Assembly: GCF_016801775.1 (NCBI RefSeq)
Contig: NZ_CP069007.1
Coordinates: 1-64,000, forward strand
DNA from: Sulfitobacter mediterraneus
Lineage (GTDB): Bacteria; Pseudomonadota; Alphaproteobacteria; Rhodobacterales; Rhodobacteraceae
Direction: 5' to 3'
Length of the DNA stretch: 64,000 nt
The number at the start of each line of letters is the position of its first letter. Position 1 is the first letter of the stretch. The notes under the pieces were generated by a model that ran no database searches, was not told the origin of the DNA, and saw only the letters and a list, made by a program, of their open reading frames with translations. The translations under genes and the position numbers were made by a program. Below, in pieces: positions 8,141 to 16,527 of this stretch.

Positions 8141-8896
8141 ATGTCGCTCGACGCATTTGTCACCTCGATTGTTCTGTCCTATCTGGTCGTGTTTGCCCGC
8201 CTCGGCTCTGCCCTTATCTTCATGCCCGCCTTTGGCGAAGTTCAGATCCCGATCCGGGCGCGGCTGTCTTTTGCATTGGTGCTTTGCGCTGCCTTGCTGC
8301 CGATCACCCCCGTGCAGGCCGCAATGCCGGATGATCCGGTCGCGCTTGCCCTGATGCTGGGTGTTGAGGTGACGATTGGTCTTTGGATCGGGCTCACCGC
8401 ACGTATTTTGCTGTCGGCATTGCAGTTTGCCGGCTTTCAGGTGGGCCAGGTGTCCGGTTTAGCCAACGCCTTTGGTCCCTCATTCGGGTCATTCGAAGGC
8501 GCAACCATGGTCGCCACCTTAATGTTGATCAGCGCGGTCACGATGATCTTTGTCACCGACACCCACCACATCATCTTGCGGGCCTTGCTGTCGAGTTATG
8601 AGCTGTTTCCTCCCGGCCAGATCATGCTTGAAGATATGACAGACCAACTGCTCAAGGCCGCAGGTCAAAGCCTTTACATCGGCACCGCCGTTGCCGCCCC
8701 GTTTTTTGTCATGGGCGTTGTGTTGAACCTCGGGATGGGCCTGGCCAACCGGATGATGCCGCAATTGCCCGTGTTCTTTGTCGCCGCCTCCCTTCTGATC
8801 GGCGCGGGCCTGCTCATTCTCGCGATTTCCATGCCCGCGCTGCTCGATTTCTTTATATCGGAGTTTCAGGATTGGCTTGTTGGCTTTAAGCTCTGA
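8141..8896 (+). CDS. fliR: Flagellar export gate protein FliR
   Basis: A 251-residue polytopic membrane protein of the FliPQR gate with about six hydrophobic segments. The motifs VVFARLGSALIFMPAFGEVQIP and FQVGQVSGLANAFGP fit the family. It is followed 3 bp later by flhB, a standard pairing. Confidence 0.93.
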   Translation: MSLDAFVTSIVLSYLVVFARLGSALIFMPAFGEVQIPIRARLSFALVLCAALLPITPVQAAMPDDPVALALMLGVEVTIGLWIGLTARILLSALQFAGFQVGQVSGLANAFGPSFGSFEGATMVATLMLISAVTMIFVTDTHHIILRALLSSYELFPPGQIMLEDMTDQLLKAAGQSLYIGTAVAAPFFVMGVVLNLGMGLANRMMPQLPVFFVAASLLIGAGLLILAISMPALLDFFISEFQDWLVGFKL

Positions 8897-8899
8897 GTT

Positions 8900-10027
8900 A
8901 TGGCCGAGAACAACGACAGCACAGAAAAGACGTTAGAACCCACCGAAAAGCGTCTGCAGGATGCGCGGCGCAAGGGGGATGTGCCGTCCTCCAAAGAGAC
9001 CGGCAATATGGTGGTGGTTATCGCCTTGCTGGGCATCACTGCGCTGGTTTTGCCCTTTCAAACACCCCATGTTGTCGGCGCGCTCAGCACATTGATCGAA
9101 CAAGCCTCCAGCCTGACCGTGGCCACTGGCGAGCCGGGCCTGACACGCCTTGGCCAGATCATGGGCGATTTCTTTTTCACGTTGGCCATTGCTGTGGCCC
9201 CGTTGTTCGGGGTCTTGCTGATCGGCGGTCTGATCGGCGCGGCCATTCAGGGCGAAACCGTGATCGCCTTTGAGCGGATCAAGCCAAAATTGTCGAAAAT
9301 CTCGCCCCGCGAAGGCTTCAAACGCCTGTTCTCGGCGAATTCCTTTGTCGAATTTATCAAAAGCATCATCAAGGTTTTTGCTGTTGGCGCGATGGCCATC
9401 TGGATCACCAATCAGGCTGTCCGCGCGATCTGGATGACCTCCGGCTTTATCCCCGAGTTTCTTCCGGGATATCTGGTCAATTCCGCTGGCAAGCTTCTAT
9501 TGGCCGCAGCGATTTTCCTCGTGCCATTGGCCGTCGCCGATATCCTGTGGCGCAGGTTTGACTGGCGGCGCAAACAGCGAATGAGCCAGAAAGAACTGCG
9601 CGACGAGATCAAGGAAAGCGAGGGATCGCCCGAAATTCGCGGCAAACGCGCCCGCCGCCGCCGCGAGCTGTCGCAACAAAGGACCATCGCCGTGGTGCCC
9701 ATTGCCGATGTCATCCTCGCCAACCCGACCCATTTTGCCGTGGCGCTGAAATATGACCCCGTCACCGATGTTGCACCGATCTGTATCGCCAAAGGCGCAG
9801 ACCATCTGGCACAACGCATCCGTGAAGTGGCTTTTGAAAACGAGATCCCTGTGGTCGAAAACAAACCGCTTGCACGGCTGCTTTATGACACGGTCGAGAT
9901 TGATCAGCCCGTGCCGGTGGAACATTGGGAAATTGTCGCCGAAATCATCAGCTTTGTCTTTGACCGCAAGAACAACAGACCGCACAAGATCCCCGAAGGA
10001 TCGACCCTGCAAACCAGCCTGAATTGA
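8900..10027 (+). CDS. flhB: Flagellar export switch protein FlhB
   Basis: A 375-residue inner-membrane protein that switches export specificity from hook to filament. Four membrane segments occupy the first 210 residues. The cytoplasmic domain contains the self-cleavage motif NPTH at residues 275-278 (in DVILANPTHFAVALKY). Last gene of the flgB operon; its stop is 3 bp from the stop of the convergent motE-like gene. Confidence 0.96.
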   Translation: MAENNDSTEKTLEPTEKRLQDARRKGDVPSSKETGNMVVVIALLGITALVLPFQTPHVVGALSTLIEQASSLTVATGEPGLTRLGQIMGDFFFTLAIAVAPLFGVLLIGGLIGAAIQGETVIAFERIKPKLSKISPREGFKRLFSANSFVEFIKSIIKVFAVGAMAIWITNQAVRAIWMTSGFIPEFLPGYLVNSAGKLLLAAAIFLVPLAVADILWRRFDWRRKQRMSQKELRDEIKESEGSPEIRGKRARRRRELSQQRTIAVVPIADVILANPTHFAVALKYDPVTDVAPICIAKGADHLAQRIREVAFENEIPVVENKPLARLLYDTVEIDQPVPVEHWEIVAEIISFVFDRKNNRPHKIPEGSTLQTSLN

Positions 10028-10029
10028 TC

Positions 10030-10689
10030 TTACTTCAGCTTGATCCCGACCAGATCCTGATCGCCCGGCAATTGCGACCGTTCCAGAATGATCTTTGACA
10101 CTGCCCGCGCCCGCACCGGCGATACCTTGGCAAGAATTGGCGCCGCTGATCTTGGGTTCATCGTGCCCAGCACCATGACCGTGGTTTCGATATCCAGATC
10201 ATCCATGATCCGTGCGGCATCGGCTGGTTTCATGTTCTTGTAAAAATCGATCAAGCGGTTGAGGTCATCCGTTTTGTTGGCCTCAATCCGGCCCAACAGC
10301 GCCTCAATGGAGGCCTGCAATTCGGTCAATGACCCCTTTTCGATCGCAAGCCGTTCCCGTGCCAGGGCCAGTTCGGCCTGCCGGTCCAGAACTTCCTGCT
10401 TTTGCAGGGCAACCAGCTCCCGCTCACGGGCCAGTGACCGCAACACATCTTCGGGGGCTTCGCATTCGCTGCCGCCCATTGGCAAATCAGCCACCAGCGG
10501 CGGCACGTCCTTAGCCGGCTCCGGTGCTGCGTCTTTCTTTTCTGCCGCCGCGGTCTGGACAACGGCAACATCCGGCACCGGGTCAACCGTATTGAACATC
10601 GGCAACTCAGGGAACGACATCGCCGCCTTGGCAAACAATGTCAGCCCCAGACCGCCCAAAATCACCTTACCGCTCAGCAGTCGCAGCAT
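10030..10689 (-). CDS. MotE-like flagellar/motility protein (MgtE-N-like domain)
   Basis: A 219-residue protein with an N-terminal membrane anchor or signal (residues 5-25), an Ala/Pro-rich linker, a coiled coil (about 80-140) and a C-terminal domain (about 140-215). The last contains FYKNMKPADAARIMDDLD and VLGTMNPRSAAPILAKVSPVRARAVSKI. That domain is the MgtE-N/FliG-like fold seen in MotE, a periplasmic chaperone for the motor in rhizobia. It lies in the minus-strand unit fliL-fliM-DUF6468-motE. Function in the motor or basal body is inferred. Confidence 0.72.
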   Translation of the reverse strand: MLRLLSGKVILGGLGLTLFAKAAMSFPELPMFNTVDPVPDVAVVQTAAAEKKDAAPEPAKDVPPLVADLPMGGSECEAPEDVLRSLARERELVALQKQEVLDRQAELALARERLAIEKGSLTELQASIEALLGRIEANKTDDLNRLIDFYKNMKPADAARIMDDLDIETTVMVLGTMNPRSAAPILAKVSPVRARAVSKIILERSQLPGDQDLVGIKLK

Positions 10690-10692
10690 GGA

Positions 10693-11064
10693 TCAAACCC
10701 TCGCCGTCGAAGAGGTTTCAAAGAACTTGCGCACAAGATCTTTCTTGTCGCGCATCACCCGCAGGCCCGGCACCTCTGGCGCTTCGGCTGCGGCGCGACG
10801 GCTGGAGAATGCCGCCTCGGCTGGCGTTTCTGGCGCGGCTTTTGCTTGCGGTTCGTGGATCTGCTCCGCCACTTCGATGTTTTCGCGCATCAAATGCACC
10901 GAATGCTCGGTCTTATCCACCGCAGAGGAAAACTCATCCACCAACGGCTCCAGCTCCTTGAGCGTCGCCATCAACTGTCGCACTTTGCGGGACACCGAAT
11001 AGCCATAGGCAATGCTTCCCACCAGCAGCACAATGATCACACCATCAATTATCGTCGCCATCAT
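10693..11064 (-). CDS. DUF6468-type flagellar membrane protein
   Basis: I start this gene at the ATG at 11064 (next ATG at 11061), which overlaps the end of fliM by about 20 bp. A longer frame exists but its extra 32 residues lie inside fliM in another frame. The protein (about 123 residues) has one N-terminal membrane segment (TIIDGVIIVLLVGSIAYGYSV), then a short coiled region, and an Ala/Pro-rich stretch. A conserved basic tail, RVMRDKKDLVRKFFETSS, ends it. Small proteins of this type are found between fliM and motE-like genes in alphaproteobacterial flagellar operons; the function is unknown. Confidence 0.7.
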   Translation of the reverse strand: MMATIIDGVIIVLLVGSIAYGYSVSRKVRQLMATLKELEPLVDEFSSAVDKTEHSVHLMRENIEVAEQIHEPQAKAAPETPAEAAFSSRRAAAEAPEVPGLRVMRDKKDLVRKFFETSSTARV

Positions 11065-11998
11065 TTTCGGGCACCTCCAAAGTTGAGAGTTTCTCTGTAA
11101 TTTGAACGGCGACAAAGCCGTTGTTGCGTTTGCCAAGGGACACTTTGAACATGGGCGCATCGGCGCAGGTCATGATCGCGTCCTGCCCTTCTTCGATCCC
11201 AAACTCGACGGTATCACCGGGCTGCCATGACATAATCTTCTGGATCGGGATCGCCTCTTCGGCCATCACCACTTCCAATTCCATATGTGCGCGTTCAATC
11301 TGGTCGCTGATCAGATCATGCCAGACATTCTGCGCCTGACCGCGGTCGCCAAAATAGATCTTTCCAAGATCAGGGCGGATCGGCTCAAGCGCGTCATAGG
11401 GGATCACGACATCCAGCACCCCGGCATGACCCGCCATCGCCACGGAAAATTTCATCCGCGCACAAAGCGCCGAATGTTTGGCCACACTGGCCGCATCCGG
11501 ATCGGTATCCACGCGGTCCAGCTCAAGCTCCGCCTTGCCAACAACCGACAAGGCCCGCTGAAGCTCTGCCAGAATGGCCGCCGCCAGCCGTTCACCAAAG
11601 GCCAGTTCGATGGCGGTATATTCGTCATCGTCGTCATCGTTGATCTGCTTGGCCGTGCCGCCCAGCATCAATTCGACCGAGGTCATGAACAGCGTCCGGT
11701 CAATGGCCAGCATGATCTCCCCCTCAAAGGGATGACCGGTGCCCACTGCCAGCAGCGCGTTTTGTGGCAATCCCTCGATGATCTGGCCCATCGGGATGTA
11801 ATCCAGCTGCACCAATGACGCCTCGCACAGCGCCCGCATCAGATCAGGAAACGCGATCGAGATGTTCTCGACCAACCGCTCGCCAATGATGTCGAGCATC
11901 GGCAAACGGTCGAATGTGAAATCCGACAGACGGATAATCTCGTCTATGAGATTGACCTCGTCGGCTTCGACCTTTTCCTCTGCCAGTGCTTGATTCAC
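11045..11998 (-). CDS. fliM: Flagellar motor switch protein FliM
   Basis: A 317-residue C-ring protein. The middle CheC-like domain and the C-terminal SpoA domain (from about residue 235: IPIQKIMSWQPGDTVEFG) are recognisable, as is the position next to fliL. The N terminus lacks the CheY-P docking helix (LSQxEIDALL-type) found in most FliM; only about 25 acidic residues precede the middle domain. An Asp-rich loop (INDDDDDEYTA) interrupts the middle domain near residue 125. It overlaps the downstream DUF6468 gene. Confidence 0.9.
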   Translation of the reverse strand: MNQALAEEKVEADEVNLIDEIIRLSDFTFDRLPMLDIIGERLVENISIAFPDLMRALCEASLVQLDYIPMGQIIEGLPQNALLAVGTGHPFEGEIMLAIDRTLFMTSVELMLGGTAKQINDDDDDEYTAIELAFGERLAAAILAELQRALSVVGKAELELDRVDTDPDAASVAKHSALCARMKFSVAMAGHAGVLDVVIPYDALEPIRPDLGKIYFGDRGQAQNVWHDLISDQIERAHMELEVVMAEEAIPIQKIMSWQPGDTVEFGIEEGQDAIMTCADAPMFKVSLGKRNNGFVAVQITEKLSTLEVPENDGDDN

Positions 11999-12009
11999 CG
12001 CTGCATTCC

Positions 12010-12708
12010 TTACTGAACAATCAGATCTTTGATGAGAATTTCCTGCGGCAGATCACTGCCCGCTGCCGCCCGCGCCCGTTTGAGCAACTCCGCCTTCACA
12101 AAAAGCAGCCCTGCCATCCCGCGCACATCCGCCTCGGTCAGCCCACGCAGGTAAGAGTTGAACAGATCGCGCATGAACGCCTGGCGTTCTTCCATGATTT
12201 CCGATGCGCCCTCATCTGGGCGATAGGCCACCACAAGATTGACCTTGAGAAACGCGCGCGTTGGCGCACCCTGCACGTCATAGCCTTCGATGTTGGTCAG
12301 CATCTCACCAAAATCCAGCAGCCCACTGTCATGGGATGCCTCACTATGGCCACCATCATCCTTGGCCTTTAGTGCCTCGGCCTTTTCGGCCTCATGGCCA
12401 TCCTTGGCCAGCGGGTCGGTGATGCCATTGCCCTTTTTCGCGTGATCATCCTTGCCGCCGTGACCATCGTCCTTTTCATCGCCGTGATCGTCGCCATGCG
12501 CCTCATCTTCATCCTTGTACTCTGGCTCATAGGCTTCGGCGTCCTGCATGTAGGCCATCCGCGCCAGGAAAAAGCCCGCACCAAGCGACACCAGGCAAAA
12601 CGCCATGGCCGCCACGAGCATCTTTTTCGAACCTTTGGGTTTGGCCTCCGGTGTGTCTCCCGCTGCCGCCGCCTCCGGTTTGCGCTTTTCTTTTGCCTTG
12701 CCAGCCAT
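12010..12708 (-). CDS. fliL: Flagellar basal body-associated protein FliL
   Basis: A 232-residue single-pass membrane protein. The membrane segment is at about residues 30-52, and the C-terminal periplasmic domain (about 135-232) has FLKVNLVVAYRP and a terminal LPQEILIKDLIVQ, typical of FliL. Between them lies an unusually long linker of about 75 residues made almost only of H, D, E, K and G. FliL surrounds stator units and supports torque. It heads the minus-strand unit, with a CtrA box 82 bp upstream shared with fliF. Confidence 0.9.
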   Translation of the reverse strand: MAGKAKEKRKPEAAAAGDTPEAKPKGSKKMLVAAMAFCLVSLGAGFFLARMAYMQDAEAYEPEYKDEDEAHGDDHGDEKDDGHGGKDDHAKKGNGITDPLAKDGHEAEKAEALKAKDDGGHSEASHDSGLLDFGEMLTNIEGYDVQGAPTRAFLKVNLVVAYRPDEGASEIMEERQAFMRDLFNSYLRGLTEADVRGMAGLLFVKAELLKRARAAAGSDLPQEILIKDLIVQ

Positions 12709-12789
12709 GGATAAATTGGGCTCCTCTACTCAAGAATAATCCGTCTTTTCTGGGGAAAATACAAGTTTAGTTTTGGTTAATTCTTGCTT

Positions 12790-12804
12790 TTAACCTTTTC
12801 TTAA
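12790..12804. promoter_or_regulatory. CtrA box between fliL and fliF
   Basis: TTAACCTTTTCTTAA is a perfect TTAA-N7-TTAA pair in the 133-bp AT-rich divergent region between fliL and fliF. A second TTAA lies 13 bp before it (12777-12780) with wrong spacing. Confidence 0.72.
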
Positions 12805-12841
12805 TGCTGTATAGTGACAAGAAAAATATGCGGAGCATTTC

Positions 12842-14578
12842 GTGCAGGGTTTGATTGACAATTTGATGGCGCTTGGGCGCCAACGGCTGCTTATCCTTGC
12901 GGGGACCGCCGTGGGGGTTATCCTTGCGATGCTGCTGGGCCTCAACGCCGTGGCGACCCCCGATTACGCGCCGATCTACTCAAATCTCTCGGTCACGTCC
13001 GCCAATTCCATCGAGGCCACGCTGGCCAACGCCGGTTTCAAGGTGTCGGTCTCCGAAGACGGGTCCAGCGTTTCCGTACCCCGCCCCGATGCCGCCCGTG
13101 CGCGAATGGTTCTGGCCGAATCCGGCGTTGCGATTGACGGCGATCCGGGTTGGGAGCTGTTTGACGAAAAAAGCGGCTTGGCGATGAACTCCTTCCTGCA
13201 AAAGATCAACCGCATGCGCGCAATGGAGGGTGAGCTGGCCCGCTCGATCCAAACCATTGATGGCATTTCCACGGCGCGGGTGCATTTGGTCCTGCCTGAC
13301 CGCGAACCCTTTTCGCGAGAGGCACCGGCACCCCGCGCCTCTATCATTGTGCGCCCCGAACCGGGCCGCGCTGTCACCCGCAAGCAAGCTGTCGCGGTGC
13401 GCACTCTGGTCGCTTCCGCCGTGGCGGAGCTTGATCTGGCACGTGTCACCGTCCTGTCTGCCAGCGGCGAAACCATCCTCGCCGAAGGGACAGACGGCAA
13501 CGGCCAGGCGACAATTCAATCCGCCAAGGCCGGGATCGAAAACCGTTTGGGCCAGGAAATTCAAAACATCCTGACCGCACGCGTCGGCGCGGGTAACGCG
13601 CGGGTTCGGGTCAATGTCGATCTCGTGACACAACGAGAAGTCATTGTAGAACAAACATTTGACCCGGATCAGCAAGTCGTGCGGTCCACCGAAAACAAAT
13701 CCGAAAGCCAAAGCGGCACCGAGGATGGCGGCAACGTCGGCATCGAAAACAACATCCCCGCAGCCTTGGGCGGAGATGGCCCGGGCACCACCTCCAGCCG
13801 CTCTGAATCTGACGAGCTGGTGCAATATGAGATCGGCAACACACGCCGCGAGATTATCCGCGAGGCCGGTGATGTGCGCCGCATGACAGTCGCGGTCTTG
13901 ATCAACGGAATTTACAACGTCGACGGCTCCGACGTGACCTATGCAGAACGCACACCCGAAGAACTGGACCGCCTGACAGAGCTGGTCAAATCCGCGGTCG
14001 GCTTTCAGGAAAATCGCGGTGACAGCGTATCCGTCGATAGCATGCGGTTCATGGATTACTCCATGGAACTTGGCGATCCGGTTGAAATGTCCCTGATGGA
14101 CAACCTCTCTGAGAACATCGTCACTATCATCCGAAGCGTCATGGCACTGTTGATTGTTGGGCTGGTCATGGTGATGGGCGTGCGCCCCGTCCTGCGCCGC
14201 CTCAACCCGCCAGAACAGATCGAAGCGGACCCCGAAACCACCGGCGGCGCCCCTGCCCTTCCTGCTGGCGATGCGGCTGATGCAGAGGCTTTGGCAGCCG
14301 GAACAGCGGGCATGCAAGCCCTGCCCAATGGCGAAAACCCGCCCGGCACCGCCGCCCTTCCCGGAACAGGCCGCGCCGCCGCAAACGGCGTAGATGCACG
14401 GGATTTGCTTGCCGATGACTATGACGACGATGAAGATCACGAATTTGTCGAGAAACAGGGCATTCGCGGCAATCTGCGCAAGAAAAAAATTGATAATATC
14501 CAACGCCTTGCCGATGAGAAGCCCGAAGAGGTTCTGCGCGTTCTACGTTCATGGTTGATGACTGAGGCCGAGGCATGA
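12842..14578 (+). CDS. fliF: Flagellar MS-ring protein FliF
   Basis: A 578-residue membrane protein forming the MS ring. Two membrane segments (about residues 16-38 and 423-445) flank the periplasmic region with YAPIYSNLS, DGDPGWELFDEKSGLAMNSF and the RARVHLVLPDREPFSRE-type ring-building motif. The cytoplasmic tail, which binds FliG, ends with IDNIQRLADEKPEEVLRVLRSWL. The start is a GTG at 12842, preceded by CGGAGC. Its stop overlaps the fliH start (ATGA). Confidence 0.95.
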   Translation: MQGLIDNLMALGRQRLLILAGTAVGVILAMLLGLNAVATPDYAPIYSNLSVTSANSIEATLANAGFKVSVSEDGSSVSVPRPDAARARMVLAESGVAIDGDPGWELFDEKSGLAMNSFLQKINRMRAMEGELARSIQTIDGISTARVHLVLPDREPFSREAPAPRASIIVRPEPGRAVTRKQAVAVRTLVASAVAELDLARVTVLSASGETILAEGTDGNGQATIQSAKAGIENRLGQEIQNILTARVGAGNARVRVNVDLVTQREVIVEQTFDPDQQVVRSTENKSESQSGTEDGGNVGIENNIPAALGGDGPGTTSSRSESDELVQYEIGNTRREIIREAGDVRRMTVAVLINGIYNVDGSDVTYAERTPEELDRLTELVKSAVGFQENRGDSVSVDSMRFMDYSMELGDPVEMSLMDNLSENIVTIIRSVMALLIVGLVMVMGVRPVLRRLNPPEQIEADPETTGGAPALPAGDAADAEALAAGTAGMQALPNGENPPGTAALPGTGRAAANGVDARDLLADDYDDDEDHEFVEKQGIRGNLRKKKIDNIQRLADEKPEEVLRVLRSWLMTEAEA

Positions 14579-15237
14579 TCGACCTGTTTCAGCGCAACTT
14601 TGACACTGAGCCGGCGGAAAAGCCCAAGGACTCGCCCCAAGATAAAATGAACGAACTCGCGGCCTTTGCAGAACAGGAGCTGCGCATCAAAGAAGCCCGA
14701 CAAGAGGGCTTTGAAGCAGGCCGTTCAGTTGGACGGCAGGATGCCCAAGGCGAATATGACGCTGCCCGTGAAGAGCGGCTCACTCAGGAACGCTCAGCCA
14801 TCCGCGATCAGCTAAACGCCGTGCTTGAACAAGATGCCGAACTGCGCCGCACATCCGAACGGGATATCGTGGAATTGTTCTTGGGAATCGCCGAACGATT
14901 GGTGCCGGAACTTCTTGAAAACTACGGCACAGATCTGGCCATCGAACGCATCCGTCAAAGTGTGGCCCTTGCACGAACCGATCCGGTCCTGACCATTCGC
15001 GCCTGCCCGGACGTGGCCGAAGCCCTGCAATCCGAAGCGCCCGAATGGCTCGCCTCCGCCACCCGCACAGCGCAAATTGACGTGGTTGCAGACCCTGAAC
15101 TATCGAGAAGTGCCGCACAGGTCAGATGGAAGGGCGGGCGTCTGGATTACGACATCGAACAGGCCAGCATCGCGGTGCTTGCCTCCCTTGCCACTGCGGC
15201 AAAAGAATTCAACGAAGACACTGGGAAAGCTGGATAA
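14575..15237 (+). CDS. fliH: Flagellar export ATPase regulator FliH
   Basis: A 220-residue cytoplasmic protein, Glu/Gln-rich and helical in its first half, with the FliH-type segment EARQEGFEAGRSVGRQDAQG. The C-terminal domain has the E-set of V-type ATPase E subunit relatives. FliH holds FliI inactive and localises it to the export gate through FliN, encoded next. Coupled to fliF by an ATGA overlap and directly abutting fliN. Confidence 0.82.
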   Translation: MIDLFQRNFDTEPAEKPKDSPQDKMNELAAFAEQELRIKEARQEGFEAGRSVGRQDAQGEYDAAREERLTQERSAIRDQLNAVLEQDAELRRTSERDIVELFLGIAERLVPELLENYGTDLAIERIRQSVALARTDPVLTIRACPDVAEALQSEAPEWLASATRTAQIDVVADPELSRSAAQVRWKGGRLDYDIEQASIAVLASLATAAKEFNEDTGKAG

Positions 15238-15612
15238 ATGGTAGACGAAAAACAGGAAGCTGCCGAAATGAACACCCCTCAATCGGCACAGATCGACCCC
15301 GATGAACTGGCCCCCGAAGCGCCAGCAGAAAAACCGCCGACAGCCAAGAAAGGCGAGGGCAAAAGCCTTGATGCAATCTTTGGTGTCAAACTGGATGTGC
15401 GTGTCGTCCTGGGCCGCAGCCGCATGCCGATCTCGGAATTGCTCGACCTGACCAAGGGCTCGGTGATCGAACTGGACCGCCGCATTGGCGAACCTGTTGA
15501 TATCATGATCAATGATCGCATGGTGGCCCGCGGCGACCTGGTGCGCGTACAAGGCGATATGCTGGGTGTGGCGCTGCGGGAAATCGTCAAAGACTTCATC
15601 ACAGACGCCTGA
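15238..15612 (+). CDS. fliN: Flagellar motor switch protein FliN
   Basis: A 124-residue C-ring protein. The C-terminal SpoA domain begins near residue 45 (LDAIFGVKLDVRVVLGRSRMPISELLDLTKGSVIELDR-type) and contains PVDIMINDRMVARGDLVRV, the FliN signature. The N-terminal 45 residues are a disordered Pro/Ala/Glu-rich leader. The start codon directly follows the fliH stop. Confidence 0.94.
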   Translation: MVDEKQEAAEMNTPQSAQIDPDELAPEAPAEKPPTAKKGEGKSLDAIFGVKLDVRVVLGRSRMPISELLDLTKGSVIELDRRIGEPVDIMINDRMVARGDLVRVQGDMLGVALREIVKDFITDA

Positions 15613-15614
15613 TC

Positions 15615-16433
15615 TTGCCGCGTTTCGCCTCTCTTTCGCGCAGGGCATTTGCCCCGCTGGCGGCCGCCGCGCTGATTGTCCTGCTCGGCGTGCAATTGGC
15701 CAGCGCCCAAGACAGCGAAATCGGCGGTCTGATCCGCGATCTGTCCACCACTCTGGGCAACACCGAACCCGGCAGCGACGCGGGCGCCAGCCTGTCCGGG
15801 CGCTTGATCCAGCTCTTTGCGGTCATCACATTCCTCAGTGTGGCGCCGGGTCTTCTGGTTGTGATGACCAGCTTCACACGTTTTGTCATTGTCTTTGCGA
15901 TGCTGCGCCTCGCCTTGGGCTTGAACCAGACACCGCCCAACATTGTGCTCAACGCCATGGCGCTTTTCATGACGTTCTTTGTGATGCAGCCGGTGTTCGA
16001 TGACGCATGGCAGGGCGGCGTGCAGCCCTTGATCCGCAATGCCATCACCGAAGAACAGGCCATGCAGAACATCGCAGAGCCGTTCCGCGAGTTTATGCTG
16101 GTCAACACCCGAGACAAAGATCTGCAACTGTTTCAGGACATCGCCGGAGAAAGCCCCGATCCGGCCGATGGCCCTGACGCTGTGCCCAGCTGGCGCGTGC
16201 TGGTGCCGGGTTTCATGATCTCGGAATTGCGCCGCGCGTTTACAATCGGATTTCTGATCTACCTGCCTTTTGTCGCGATTGACTTGATCGTCGCCTCAGT
16301 CTTGATGAGTGCGGGCATGATGATGCTCCCGCCGGTCTTGGTCTCGCTGCCCTTCAAGGTCATCTTCTTTGTCTTGATCGACGGGTGGTACATGCTCGCC
16401 GGATCGCTCATTCAGTCATATTTATCTGGTTAA
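15615..16433 (+). CDS. fliP: Flagellar export gate protein FliP
   Basis: A 272-residue export gate protein with a cleavable signal peptide (about residues 1-31, ending LASAQ), as FliP has in other bacteria, followed by four membrane segments. Motifs: FTRFVIVFAMLRLALGLNQTPPN and ISELRRAFTIGFLIYLPF(V)AIDLIVASVLMSAGMMMLPP-type. The start is a TTG at 15615, two bases after the fliN stop, with no obvious ribosome binding site. Translation probably depends on coupling to fliN. No fliO was seen. Confidence 0.93.
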   Translation: MPRFASLSRRAFAPLAAAALIVLLGVQLASAQDSEIGGLIRDLSTTLGNTEPGSDAGASLSGRLIQLFAVITFLSVAPGLLVVMTSFTRFVIVFAMLRLALGLNQTPPNIVLNAMALFMTFFVMQPVFDDAWQGGVQPLIRNAITEEQAMQNIAEPFREFMLVNTRDKDLQLFQDIAGESPDPADGPDAVPSWRVLVPGFMISELRRAFTIGFLIYLPFVAIDLIVASVLMSAGMMMLPPVLVSLPFKVIFFVLIDGWYMLAGSLIQSYLSG

Positions 16434-16479
16434 TCGCCGCCCTTCGCAAAGAAAGAGATGTTCATCAAGGATAGCTTGG

Positions 16480-16494
16480 TTTATTCTTGGTTAA
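16480..16494. promoter_or_regulatory. Imperfect CtrA-like site before fliG
   Basis: TTTATTCTTGGTTAA fits TTAA-N7-TTAA except for one base in the first half. It lies inside a larger inverted repeat GGTTTA-N8-TAAACC and 33 bp before the likely fliG start. Weaker than the other boxes in the window. Confidence 0.4.
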
Positions 16495-16527
16495 ACCTTT
16501 CGCTCGTGATCAGGACATTTGGCACAG

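Noticed and set aside
12777..12793. TTAA-N9-TTAA as a CtrA box before fliL
   Set aside because: The spacing is wrong; the box at 12790 fits exactly.
12980..14503. 507-residue minus-strand frame opposite fliF
   Set aside because: fliF is certain from its motifs; the opposite frame is a by-product of GC-rich codon bias.
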